A model generated the notes under the pieces. That model was not told the DNA's origin, did not search any database, and was given only the letters and a program-made list of their open reading frames with translations. Positions 23,862 through 32,807 of a stretch of 55,457 nt of DNA are shown here, one piece after another. The stretch covers positions 1-55,457 of the forward strand of contig JAHQVJ010000086.1 in NCBI GenBank assembly GCA_019634415.1, in the 5' to 3' direction. Numbering within the stretch: the first letter of the stretch is position 1; every line of letters starts with the position of its first letter. The stretch is from Myxococcales bacterium. GTDB taxonomy: Bacteria; Myxococcota_A; UBA796; GCA-2862545. Made by a program: the position numbers and the translations under genes.

Positions 23862-25289
23862 TCACGACTCTTTCAACGCCGCGTTCAGTCCCGTCATCAT
23901 CGCCTTGCCGTCGCCGAACAACATCATGGTCTTGTCCATGAAGAACAGATCGTTGTCGACGCCGGCATAGCCCACGGACAAGCTGCGCTTGACGATGACC
24001 ACGGTGGGCGCCTGGTCCGCATCGATGATGGGCATGCCCGCGAGCGGCCCCTCCCCCGTCCGCGCCGCCGGGTTGACCGTGTCGTTCGCACCGATGATCA
24101 GCGCCACGTCGCAGTCCGCGAACTCGGCGTTGATCTCGTCCATCTCGATCTGCTTCTCGTAGGGCACGCTGGCCTCGGCGAGGAGCACGTTCATGTGGCC
24201 CGGCATGCGCCCCGCCACCGGGTGGATGGCGTAGAGCACCTCCGTTCCGTACTTCTCCGCCAAGATGTCGGCAAACTCCCTCACTGCGTGCTGGCTCTGG
24301 CTCACCGCCATGCCGTAGCCCGGCACCACGATGACCTTCTGGGCCCCGTCCAGGATCATCGCGACCTCGTCGGGATCACTGCCCACCTTGGTGCGGGTGA
24401 CCCGCTCCTTGCCGCCGCCTCCGAAGGACTTGAAGATCACGTCGAACAGCGTGCGATTCATCGCCTTGCACATGATGAACGTGAGGATGAGGCCCGACGC
24501 CCCCACGAGGGAGCCAGCGACGATCAACACGCTGTTGTTCAGGATGAACCCTGTGAAGGCAGCTGCGAGACCCGACATCGAGTTCAGCAGGCTGACCACC
24601 ACCGGCATGTCCGCGCCGCCGATGGGGATCACGAGCAGCACGCCGAGCACACACGACAGCCCCACGATCCACCAGACCAGCGACAGATCCCCGGGGGAGG
24701 TAGCGCTCATCCCGATGAGCCCGACCACCGCGACCGTGAGCAGGGCCTTCACCGCGTTGAGCCAGGGCGGTCCCCAGGTGGGTGTGCTGATCCAGCGGCC
24801 GAAGATGCTCACGCCACCGGCGAGCTTGAACATCGCGAGCACGCTTCCCGTCAGCGTGCTCCACCCCACCAGCGCCGACGCACCGATGGCGATCCAGGCC
24901 ACCCACAGCTCGAAGCCGTCGGGGATGGTGTTCGTGGTGACGCGCCCCACCACCTCCGACAAGGCCACCAGCGCGCTCGCCGCGCCGCCGAAGCCGTTGA
25001 ACAGCGCCACCATCTCCGGCATCTGCGTCATCTCGACGCGCACGGCCATGATCCAGCCGATCAGCGAGCCGAGGGCGATGCCCCCGACCAGCAGCTCCGG
25101 ACCGATCACCCCCGTGCCGTCGACGGCCAGCACCGCCAAGGTGGTGAGCACGGCCACCCCCATGCCCAGCGCCCCCAGGGCGTTGCCCCGAGGTGCCGTC
25201 CGAGGATGCCCCAGCCCCTTCAGGCCGAAGACGAACAAGCAGGCCGCCAGCAGGTAGCCCAGGTCGAGCAACGCGGGATCGAAGGCCAT
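23862..25289 (-). CDS. pntB: NAD(P) transhydrogenase beta subunit
   Basis: A 475-residue protein with about nine membrane helices followed by the NADP(H)-binding domain III (VPGYGMAVSQSQHAVRE, HPVAGRMPGHMNVLLAEA, GANDTVNPAA). Together with the two alpha-chain genes just upstream it forms the proton-translocating transhydrogenase, which uses the proton gradient to reduce NADP+ with NADH. One nucleotide separates it from the preceding stop. Confidence 0.96.
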   Translation of the reverse strand: MAFDPALLDLGYLLAACLFVFGLKGLGHPRTAPRGNALGALGMGVAVLTTLAVLAVDGTGVIGPELLVGGIALGSLIGWIMAVRVEMTQMPEMVALFNGFGGAASALVALSEVVGRVTTNTIPDGFELWVAWIAIGASALVGWSTLTGSVLAMFKLAGGVSIFGRWISTPTWGPPWLNAVKALLTVAVVGLIGMSATSPGDLSLVWWIVGLSCVLGVLLVIPIGGADMPVVVSLLNSMSGLAAAFTGFILNNSVLIVAGSLVGASGLILTFIMCKAMNRTLFDVIFKSFGGGGKERVTRTKVGSDPDEVAMILDGAQKVIVVPGYGMAVSQSQHAVREFADILAEKYGTEVLYAIHPVAGRMPGHMNVLLAEASVPYEKQIEMDEINAEFADCDVALIIGANDTVNPAARTGEGPLAGMPIIDADQAPTVVIVKRSLSVGYAGVDNDLFFMDKTMMLFGDGKAMMTGLNAALKES

Positions 25290-25290
25290 G

Positions 25291-25623
25291 TCAGCTCCCC
25301 TCCGTGCTCGAGGGCTTCCGCCGACGTCCCGCGATCATGCGCAGCATGCGATTGGTGACCGCGAAGCCTCCCACCACGTTGATGGTGGCCAGGACCAGGG
25401 CGGCGAAGGCGAGCCAGCCCGACGCAGGCGTGTCCATGCCACGAAAGGCGACGTTGCTCAGGATGAGGGCCCCCACGATGCTGATGCCGCTGATGGCGTT
25501 GGCACCACTCATGAGGGGCGTGTGCAAGGTCGGAGGCACCTTGGTGATGAGCTCGAAGCCCAGGAAGATCGCCATCACGAACAGGGTGATGCTCGCGATG
25601 AGCGCACTCACGGTCAGCGTCAT
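25291..25623 (-). CDS. pntAB: NAD(P) transhydrogenase alpha subunit, membrane part (alpha-2)
   Basis: The ATG at 25623 overlaps the upstream pntAA stop by 4 nt (ATGA), giving 110 residues. Three or four membrane helices carry the conserved pattern (GFELITKVPPTLHTPLMSGANAISG). This is the split form of the alpha subunit: NAD-binding and membrane parts are separate genes, as in many alphaproteobacteria and other lineages. Confidence 0.93.
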   Translation of the reverse strand: MTLTVSALIASITLFVMAIFLGFELITKVPPTLHTPLMSGANAISGISIVGALILSNVAFRGMDTPASGWLAFAALVLATINVVGGFAVTNRMLRMIAGRRRKPSSTEGS

Positions 25624-26783
25624 GACAGCACCTTGGCGAGACGAGTTTGATGGGGGTGCAGCGCTCCGTCCTGGCAGATCAGAACGCCGCCCATGCCGGG
25701 CACGTGGAAGGCATCGCCCTCGGGCGGGCCCACCAGGATGGCATCGTCGGGGTCGAGGTGGAGCGCACCGTCCTTGACCAGCGTGGTGACGAAGTTGGTC
25801 AGGTTGTTGCTGAACAGCATGCTGGCGGTGTTGGCCACGGTGCCCGGGAGGTTGGGGGTGCCCACGACGGACACACCCCGATCCGTCACCACGGTCTCGC
25901 CCGCGACCGTGAGCTCGCAGTTGCCGCCCACATCGGCGTTCATGTCCACCACCACCGCACCGGGCTTGAACACCTCCACCGCCGAGGCGGGAACGGTGAT
26001 GGGTGCCGGTCGACCGAAGATCCGCGCGGTGGTGATGATGGCGTCGGCGGACTGGGCCACCTCGTTGACGACGGTGTTCACCTTGTCGATGAACTCTGGC
26101 GTGAGCGGCTTGGCGTAGCCCGAGGCATCCTCGAAGTCCTCCATCCCGTCCACGTGGATGAAGCGACCTCCGACGCTCTCGATCTGCTCCTTGGCAGCCA
26201 GGCGGACGTCCGACGCATACACCACCGCCCCGAGGCGCTTGGCGGTGGCGATGGCCTGCAGGCCGGCCACGCCGCTCCCCATCACGACATACCGAGCGGG
26301 CCGCACGGTGCCCGCCGACGTGGTCATCATGGGAATGGCCTTGTCCAGGTACGAGGCAGCCAGCAGCACGGCCTTGTAGCCAGCCAGGTTGTCTTGGCTG
26401 GAGTTCACGTCCATGGACTGGGCACGAGAGAGCCGCCGCGGGATCATGTCCATGCTCAGCAGCGTGATCCCCCCCTCGACGAACGCACTCACCCGATCCG
26501 GATGCCGAAAGGGATCCGCCACGCAGCAATGGATGGTCCCCTTCCCGAGCTCCGCGGGGTCAAGGGATCGCACCGAGAGCACCACGTCGCCAGCGAGGGC
26601 CTCGGCTCGGTCCACCAGGGTTGCCCCAGCTTCCTCGTAGTCGCCGTCGGCATAGTGGGCGGCGGCCCCCGCACCCCGCTGCACGCACACCTCGAAGCCA
26701 GCAGCCTTCAGCTTCTTCAAGCTGCCGGGGACGAGGCTCACGCGAGGCTCCGACTCGGCCTCCTTGGGAACGGTCAAGCGCAT
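25620..26783 (-). CDS. pntAA: NAD(P) transhydrogenase alpha subunit, NAD-binding part (alpha-1)
   Basis: A 387-residue soluble subunit with the alanine-dehydrogenase/PNT fold: N-terminal VPKEAESEPRVSLVPGSLKKL, the RQD-loop region QDNLAGYKAVL and the Rossmann motif VVMGSGVAGLQAIATAKRLG. It donates hydride from NADH to the NADP-binding domain of PntB. It starts 74 nt after the end of the PafA/Dop-like gene on the same strand. Confidence 0.96.
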   Translation of the reverse strand: MRLTVPKEAESEPRVSLVPGSLKKLKAAGFEVCVQRGAGAAAHYADGDYEEAGATLVDRAEALAGDVVLSVRSLDPAELGKGTIHCCVADPFRHPDRVSAFVEGGITLLSMDMIPRRLSRAQSMDVNSSQDNLAGYKAVLLAASYLDKAIPMMTTSAGTVRPARYVVMGSGVAGLQAIATAKRLGAVVYASDVRLAAKEQIESVGGRFIHVDGMEDFEDASGYAKPLTPEFIDKVNTVVNEVAQSADAIITTARIFGRPAPITVPASAVEVFKPGAVVVDMNADVGGNCELTVAGETVVTDRGVSVVGTPNLPGTVANTASMLFSNNLTNFVTTLVKDGALHLDPDDAILVGPPEGDAFHVPGMGGVLICQDGALHPHQTRLAKVLS

Positions 26784-26857
26784 CGACTCTCCAACGACCG
26801 AAGGAAAGCACAGCGGCTGACCGCCTTCTGGGACGCCCGCGCAAACACGTGCTCACA

Positions 26858-28540
26858 TCAGGGTTTGTCGCGATGGCGGTCGAGCTGGATGACGCGGCCG
26901 CGCAGGGCGCCGCCCACACGCACGCGATCCCAGGTGATCTGGGCGTTGGTCCCCGTCTCCGACAGCGCTCGCACCAGGGCTCCGCGCTGGCGAGCCGGCG
27001 TACCCTCGGGTGCACGTCGCTTGGCGGCACACGCCTCGTCGTCGCTCACCAGGCGAGTCACCAGACCGGCGTCGGCAAGCCACTGGTGATAGCCGCGACG
27101 GCCCAGCTCGTGGTAGCGCAGATCGATCTTCTTCTGGGCATCCGGATCGTCCCCCCCGGCGCGGGCCACCAGCTCCCGCTTGGTGATCCAGTCGATCTGG
27201 CCCACGAGCTCCTCCCGATCCCGCTCGAGGGCATCGAGCGTGCGCGCCCACAGCCGCAGCAGGTGGTGCGCCTCCAGGCTCGCCACCCCCGTCTCCAGCC
27301 ACCCTCGCGCCCGCTCGAGGTACCAGCGCTGTAGCTGCAGCGCCGAGGCGCGCGTGCCGTCGGTCAGCGCCACCTCCGCCAGCAGCGAGGGGTCCGACGA
27401 CAGCGCCTGCATCGCCTGGATAGGTCGGGCCAGGCGCGGCAGATCGTCGATCACCCCCGCCTCCGCCATGTCCAGCACGAGCGCGGTGGTACCCACCTTG
27501 AGGTACTCGGCCACGTCACATCGGTTGGCGTCCGACAGCCCCAGCTGCAGGCGCTGCCCGACCTCCAGCAGCCGCACCACCGCCCGCCAGTCGCCCCACG
27601 CCAGGCCCCCCATCGGCTTGATCAGATGCCCGATCTCCAGCCACCCGCGATCATCGGGACCCAGCGACCAGCGCGCCAGCCGCCGAATGGCGTCCGCCTT
27701 CTCCGACAACGCCCAGGTGCCATCCTCGCGCTGGCTGCCCGCTCCCGACACGATGCAGCGACTGGCCAGGAACGGCAGCACCGTGCGACGCACGCCGCGA
27801 AAGGCGAACAGCCGCACGCCGGCGCCCAGGATCAGGGTGCACGGCAGCAACACGAGCCCCATCACCGCCGACTCCAGCCGCACCATGGCGTCCACACCCC
27901 GATCCAGCGCCCGAGTGGCCCAGCCCTCGTCCTGCGCGAGCCCGAGCATCACCTCCACGACCACGGCGACCACGCCCACGATGCCCACGGGCACGCACAG
28001 CGCCAGGGTCACCGCCACCAGGATCCAGTGCACCAGTCCCGCCACCAGGGCGAAGGGCACGGCCGCGAGCACCGCACAGCGCCACCCCGCGAGCCGCCAG
28101 CCCTGCGCGATGGGCACGGCGTAGTTCTCCTGTGCGCCGTAGATGTGTCCGAAGGCATCCCGGCAGTTCTTGAGCAACCCCAGCTCACCGGGCGTGCCGC
28201 GACGGGCGAGCAGATCCTCGGCGCGCTCCGCCGCCTCGGTGAGCAGCTGCTCCTGGGCCCGCTGGTAGAGCAACAGCTGGGCAGGACCGCGGCACTCCGG
28301 GGTCCCCGCCTCCACCAGGCCGCCGCGCGTGGAGGTGGCCACGAACTCGTAGTACAGCGACCCACCGTTCTCGGTGAACAGTCGCCCGCGCACGTGATCG
28401 AGCCACCCATGGCCGGGACGCGTGTGGACCTGCTCCTGCACCGCCTGCACGATGACGTCGAACAGCGCTTCGTTGCCGGGGTGCGCCACGCCGGGACGCG
28501 GCCGGAACCGCAGCGCATACTCGGTCTCGGTGCCCAGCAG
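26858..28540 (-). CDS. PafA/Dop-family Pup ligase-like protein with a membrane-spanning insertion
   Basis: The carboxylate-amine-ligase fold of PafA/Dop is recognisable from end to end: LLGTETEYAL, NGGSLYYEF, GTPEC, KNCRDAFGHIYGAQENY, VLPFLASRCIVSGAG, SDANRCDVAEYLKVGTTALV, LRYHELGRRGYHQWL. Between ENYAVP and VLPFLASR, where relatives have about ten residues, there is an insertion of about 100 residues (27794-28099) with three or four hydrophobic segments. The Dop loop is absent, as in ligases. The catalytic Asp of LYLD/LYVD is Glu, HENY is QENY, and the RDEPHAD motif is not evident. The conserved N-terminal GTETEY lies upstream of the first ATG/GTG/TTG (GTG at 28489); a CTG at 28540 is the nearest possible start, so the N-terminus is uncertain. 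It lies directly after the Pup-like gene, 32 nt from its stop. Confidence 0.8.
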   Translation of the reverse strand: MLGTETEYALRFRPRPGVAHPGNEALFDVIVQAVQEQVHTRPGHGWLDHVRGRLFTENGGSLYYEFVATSTRGGLVEAGTPECRGPAQLLLYQRAQEQLLTEAAERAEDLLARRGTPGELGLLKNCRDAFGHIYGAQENYAVPIAQGWRLAGWRCAVLAAVPFALVAGLVHWILVAVTLALCVPVGIVGVVAVVVEVMLGLAQDEGWATRALDRGVDAMVRLESAVMGLVLLPCTLILGAGVRLFAFRGVRRTVLPFLASRCIVSGAGSQREDGTWALSEKADAIRRLARWSLGPDDRGWLEIGHLIKPMGGLAWGDWRAVVRLLEVGQRLQLGLSDANRCDVAEYLKVGTTALVLDMAEAGVIDDLPRLARPIQAMQALSSDPSLLAEVALTDGTRASALQLQRWYLERARGWLETGVASLEAHHLLRLWARTLDALERDREELVGQIDWITKRELVARAGGDDPDAQKKIDLRYHELGRRGYHQWLADAGLVTRLVSDDEACAAKRRAPEGTPARQRGALVRALSETGTNAQITWDRVRVGGALRGRVIQLDRHRDKP

Positions 28541-28572
28541 CCGCTCGAGGCCGCCGCTCGGGGAGGCGGGTC

Positions 28573-28725
28573 TTACTCGCCGCCCCCGGGAACCTCGGTC
28601 TCGCGCAGATAGCGCTGCGGATCACGCTGTGCGTCCGTCTTCACCCGATCCACCACCCGCTGCAGCGGATCGGTCTCGCGGTCGGGATGGGTGCGCTCGT
28701 CTCGACGCTTGGGTGCTTCGTTCAT
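28573..28725 (-). CDS. Pup/UBact-like small protein modifier ending in GGGE
   Basis: A 50-residue, highly charged, disorder-prone protein with no Cys or Trp, preceded by a strong GGAGGTG site 4 nt before its ATG. The C-terminal half (DRVKTDAQRDPQRYLRETEV) resembles the xxDPxxxxYxR pattern of UBact/Pup-like tags and ends PGGGE. In pupylation the tag is joined through the side chain of a C-terminal Glu in Gly-Gly-Glu. Because Glu is encoded directly, no deamidation by Dop would be needed. It sits immediately before the PafA/Dop-like gene. Size, composition, C-terminus and neighbour support the call; sequence identity to any one family is low. Confidence 0.78.
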   Translation of the reverse strand: MNEAPKRRDERTHPDRETDPLQRVVDRVKTDAQRDPQRYLRETEVPGGGE

Positions 28726-28791
28726 GACACCTCCGAACCGAAGAGCCCGCGATGCCGAGGGCCCGAGCGGTACGGCCAAGGATACCACGCG

Positions 28792-31700
28792 TCAGGTCGA
28801 CGGCGCAGCGACGCGTTGCTTCGGGTTCGCCAGCACCATGCGAATCGCCACCGACGAGAGATCGCGCGTCGCCTCCGAGAATCGGGCGAGGGAGGCCGCG
28901 GCACGCCAGGCCTCCAGGGCCTCGAACAGCAGGAACGCCTCCTCCTGGTTGGCGGGGGGAGGTTGTCGCTCCAGCGCCGCGACGATGGCCACCGCCACGG
29001 GGTGCTCCAGCGCCTCCGTCGCCTCCTCGTGGGCCGTCTCCACGTCGTCCTGGAGCAGCAGGTTCAGCGCGAACAGCGCCTGGATCCGCTTCGGCTCGGG
29101 CGCAGCGCCTCCCATCGCCAGGAAGAACATCTTCTGCGCTTCGTCCCAGTCGTGGTCGATGGTGCGCATCGCCCCGAGCACGCCGCGAGCATAGGCCAGC
29201 AGCCCGTGAGCGGCGTTGTGGCGCGCTGCGTCCACCACGTAGTCGAGGTGCTCCAGGGCCGCGTCGAGGCGGCCCAGCCCCACGTGGATCTCGGCGATGC
29301 GGATCCGACACTGCATGGCCGTCAGCACGTCGTAGACCTGGTCGAACACCTCCATGGCGGACTGGAGCATGGTGATGGCCCGCTCCGGCTGCCCCTTGCG
29401 CGCGATCATGTCGGCCAGGTGGCGGCTCGCGTGGGCCGTGCCCAGCTCGTCCTCCTCCTCGCCGAAGATGTACAGCGCCTCCACCAGCGACCGCTCTGCG
29501 CGGCGCCGGTCCTTGTGGGCCGTCCATCGTCCCCTGAGCAGGGCCCGCACCGCCACCAGCCAGGAGTCCGACGGGTTCACCCGGTGGAGCGCCGACTCGG
29601 CTCCGAACTCCGAGCCCAGCTCGGTGTGCATCCACGCCAGGTTCACGAGCTGCATCACGTCGCTCGACGACAGCTCCGAGGCCGCATCGTGCAGCGCCTT
29701 GCTCGCCCGCTTGCGGTTGCCGAGGTGCAGCTGCACCCGCGCGCTGGCCATGCGCACCGAGGCCCACCAGCGCAGCCCCTCGTCGTCGAGCCCCTTCTTC
29801 GCCTCGTCGCGCAGCTCGGCGTCCTCCAGCAGGCGGTCCACCGACTCCGCCAGGGCGCCGGGCTTCTTGTGGCCCAGGATGGAGGTCAGGGCCAGCGCAG
29901 CACCTGCCGCGGAGCCACCCCCGAACTTCAGGGCCGCCTCCAGGTTCTCGCACTCTCGCACCAACACGATGCGCTTCCGCCGGTCCGCCCAGGGGCCGCT
30001 CGCGAGCTCCACACCCAGGCGACCGTAGTAGCCCGCGTGACGCCGCTGGGCGGCCTCCAGCACCGAGGAGTCCGTCATGCGGCGCACGTAGCTGCGCACC
30101 GTCTCGTACATCACCCAGCGCTGACTGAGGGAGTCCGAGTCCGCCGACCGGCGCAGCAGCGAGCGGGCCACCAGCGACTCGAGCACCGTGAACATGCCGC
30201 GATCCGCATCCGGCAGGACCACCACGTCCTCCGCCGCAGACAGATCGAAGCCCTCCTGGAACACCACGAACTGCTCCAGCGCCGAGCGCTCCGCAGGCTC
30301 GAGGTCCTCGATGGACGCAGCCAGGTTCGCCTCGAGACCCGCCTTCTCACCCCCCTCGGCCCACTGCAGATCCATGCCCGAGGACAGCTTCGACAGCAGC
30401 GCGTCCGGGGCCACGAAGGCCGTCTGGGCAGCGGCGGCCTCCAGCGCCATGGGCAGCCGATCGAGGTGCTCCACGATGGCCGAGGCCAGCTCGTCGGGCA
30501 CCTCGGCGCCGGGCCGATACTCCGACACCCGACGCCGAAACAGCGCAATGGCCTCCCGCATGCCCAAGGGCTGCATGCGGATCACGCGCTCTCCCTCCAC
30601 GCCCAGCGCGCCACGGCTCGCCACGAGCAGCGGCGCTCGCGGCTGATGCTCGAGGAACGTCGACACGATGATGCGCAGCGACGGATCGGGCCGGGGGGCG
30701 TCGAGGAACACCAAGATCCCCGTGCGCTCCGCGAGCACCTCACCGATCTCCGCGAGCACCTCGGTCTCCTGTCGGCCCAGGGTGCGCACCCCCAGGCTCG
30801 CACCGAGGCGGTTGGAGACACCGCGCTTGCCGCGCACCACGCAGCGATGGACCTCCGTTCCCCCCGCCTGCACGCTCCACGCAGCCCGCAGGGCCACCTC
30901 CGACGCGCCGCTGCCCGGCGGTCCCACCACGTTCACCACCGTCGCGTTGTCGAGCGCCTCGATCACGTCGCGCAGCTCGGTGTCGCGACCGAGCAAGGGC
31001 GCGTCGGCCTCCGGCAGGGGAGCGGGGCCCACCGTGTAGGACTGCCCCTCCACGAACCGATAGTGCCCGTGCTCCGTGTCGAGCAGGTGATCGGGCCGCG
31101 CCGGATCCCGCTCGATCTTGTCGCGCAGGCGGCTCACGATCCCCCGCATCGACTCGGGCGATCCGTGCTTGCCCTCCAGCGCCGAGTGCCACAGCTCCTG
31201 CGTGGTGACCTCGCGACCGGGTCGCATGGCGAGGTAGGCGAAGACCTTGGTCTGGTAGTCCGACAGCCGCAGGGGCTCCCCCTGCTCCCGCAGCACCAGC
31301 TGCCGCCCCAGATCCACCTTCGCGGCCTCAAGCAACAGCTGATCGGGGGCGTCCGGCCAGGCGGCGCGCGCCGCACTCACCTTCTCGTCCGGCGCGTCCT
31401 CGTCGTGGATCCCGTACACGGCGTGGCCCACCGTCTCGCTGTCGATCAGCTCCTCGTCCAGCTCCTCCACCACGGGCTCGGGATCGCTGGGCAGCAGCAC
31501 CTTCGGCGCAGACGGCCCCGTCGGGCCAGCGTCCACCACCACCGGCTCGGCCTCGCTGGGCAGCAACACCACAGGCTCGGGGAACTTCGGCTGGGCGAGG
31601 GGCGGCGCTCCGGGATCCGTGGGTTCGTCGTCCGCGGGATCGTCGGACACCTCGGCCGCAGGCAGATCCACCGCGGTCACGGGCGCGGAGGTCTCGTCTT

Positions 31701-32739
31701 CGGCGAGCTCGCTGGCGAGGTCCTCCAGCTCCTTGGCCAGCGCGAGCACGGCAGGGGCCGTTCTGCTCTTCGGCACCGTCTGCGGAACGGGAGGTGGCGT
31801 GGGGGGCTCCTCGTCCACCAGCGTCGGCGCCGCCTCGTCGTCGGGCGCTTCCTCCGGTGTGGAGCCGATGGCCAGCCCGCCCACGGTCTGTCCACTGTGC
31901 TTGCGCAGCACCTCGCTCGACCGCTGAGCCACCTCGACCCCCGAGGCGGGTCGGTCCTCGGGCTCCCGCGACAGCAGGCTCTCCAGCAGCTCGTGCACCG
32001 GAGGCGACAGCCCATCCAGCAAGCCCGCCGCGTCCTCCCCGAGGATCCGCTTGAGGATCTGAGGCGCCGTGCCCTCCAGCAGCGGGCGACCCAGCGCCAG
32101 CTCCGCCACCATCATGCCCAGCGCGTACAGATCGGCGCGAACGTCCTCCTCGTCGTCCTGGATCCGCTCCGGAGGGCTGAACCGGAACGCTGGCCCCGGC
32201 GGCTCGTCCGTCTCCTCGTCGAGCCAGGCCGACACCTCGATGGGAGGCAGGCCGTAGCCGAGCAGGGCCACCTCGTTGTCGGGGTAGAGCACCACCCGCC
32301 ACGGGCTCAAGCTCCCGTGGTTGAACGCACCCGCCTCCGCCGCAGCGTCGAGGATCAGGGCCACCAGGCCGAGCAGCTCCATGGCCACCCGCTCTCCGGC
32401 CCCCTCCCCTTGGCCGATCTGCAGCTCGAGCACCTCCGACAGCAGCTGTCCGTCCCCGATGTCGTACAGGAACAGCGCCGCGTCGCGATCCCAGTGCAGC
32501 AGCGGCAAAATCCTGGGAATGCCGGGTTCTCGCATGAAATCGACGACCTCGTCGATTCCCTCGCGCATCATCGGATGATCCGCCAGATCGAAGCGGAACT
32601 GGATGGCCAGTCCCGTCTCCCCACGGGGACCAGTCACATGGAAGATCGTGGCGCCAGGCCCCTCCTTGGGGTCCTCGGTCGCCGTCCAGCCATCGGGCAG
32701 ATCGGGTGTCACGCGAAGACGATACCCCGTTGAGGTCAC
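28792..32739 (-). CDS. Pseudokinase - winged-helix regulator - NTPase - TPR protein
   Basis: A 1315-residue protein from a GTG start without an obvious ribosome site. Residues about 25-270 are kinase-like but lack catalysis: HRD is HGS (141-143), DFG is GYG (161-163), APE is PPE. An acidic, Pro-rich linker follows. About 465-560 form an OmpR-type winged helix (YQTKVFAYLAMRPGREVTTQELW). About 590-850 form a STAND/AfsR-like NTPase whose Walker A reads GPPGSGAS (606-613), with Ala for the essential Lys; ILVFLDAP is Walker B-like. The rest, to 1315, is TPR-rich helices. This is the plan of a signal-responsive transcriptional regulator with two degenerate nucleotide sites. It lies 66 nt upstream of the Pup-like gene and may be cotranscribed with it. 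Confidence 0.8.
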   Translation of the reverse strand: MTSTGYRLRVTPDLPDGWTATEDPKEGPGATIFHVTGPRGETGLAIQFRFDLADHPMMREGIDEVVDFMREPGIPRILPLLHWDRDAALFLYDIGDGQLLSEVLELQIGQGEGAGERVAMELLGLVALILDAAAEAGAFNHGSLSPWRVVLYPDNEVALLGYGLPPIEVSAWLDEETDEPPGPAFRFSPPERIQDDEEDVRADLYALGMMVAELALGRPLLEGTAPQILKRILGEDAAGLLDGLSPPVHELLESLLSREPEDRPASGVEVAQRSSEVLRKHSGQTVGGLAIGSTPEEAPDDEAAPTLVDEEPPTPPPVPQTVPKSRTAPAVLALAKELEDLASELAEDETSAPVTAVDLPAAEVSDDPADDEPTDPGAPPLAQPKFPEPVVLLPSEAEPVVVDAGPTGPSAPKVLLPSDPEPVVEELDEELIDSETVGHAVYGIHDEDAPDEKVSAARAAWPDAPDQLLLEAAKVDLGRQLVLREQGEPLRLSDYQTKVFAYLAMRPGREVTTQELWHSALEGKHGSPESMRGIVSRLRDKIERDPARPDHLLDTEHGHYRFVEGQSYTVGPAPLPEADAPLLGRDTELRDVIEALDNATVVNVVGPPGSGASEVALRAAWSVQAGGTEVHRCVVRGKRGVSNRLGASLGVRTLGRQETEVLAEIGEVLAERTGILVFLDAPRPDPSLRIIVSTFLEHQPRAPLLVASRGALGVEGERVIRMQPLGMREAIALFRRRVSEYRPGAEVPDELASAIVEHLDRLPMALEAAAAQTAFVAPDALLSKLSSGMDLQWAEGGEKAGLEANLAASIEDLEPAERSALEQFVVFQEGFDLSAAEDVVVLPDADRGMFTVLESLVARSLLRRSADSDSLSQRWVMYETVRSYVRRMTDSSVLEAAQRRHAGYYGRLGVELASGPWADRRKRIVLVRECENLEAALKFGGGSAAGAALALTSILGHKKPGALAESVDRLLEDAELRDEAKKGLDDEGLRWWASVRMASARVQLHLGNRKRASKALHDAASELSSSDVMQLVNLAWMHTELGSEFGAESALHRVNPSDSWLVAVRALLRGRWTAHKDRRRAERSLVEALYIFGEEEDELGTAHASRHLADMIARKGQPERAITMLQSAMEVFDQVYDVLTAMQCRIRIAEIHVGLGRLDAALEHLDYVVDAARHNAAHGLLAYARGVLGAMRTIDHDWDEAQKMFFLAMGGAAPEPKRIQALFALNLLLQDDVETAHEEATEALEHPVAVAIVAALERQPPPANQEEAFLLFEALEAWRAAASLARFSEATRDLSSVAIRMVLANPKQRVAAPST

Positions 32740-32807
32740 GCAGACAGTTTGTCGGAAGCGAGCGCTAGACGGGATAGTGGAGCCGTGGCCCGTACACCGG
32801 AGCGTGC

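Noticed and set aside
28565..28590. Programmed -1 frameshift giving a Pup-ligase fusion as the main product
   Set aside because: The G-rich run before the stop could slip, but there is no clear slippery heptamer plus structure, and the free GGGE end is the feature expected of a functional tag. Kept only as an alternative.
28687..32733. Plus-strand open frame of about 1348 codons
   Set aside because: It is antisense to the pseudokinase/regulator gene, has His/Arg/Gln-rich composition without any domain, and arises from third-position GC bias.
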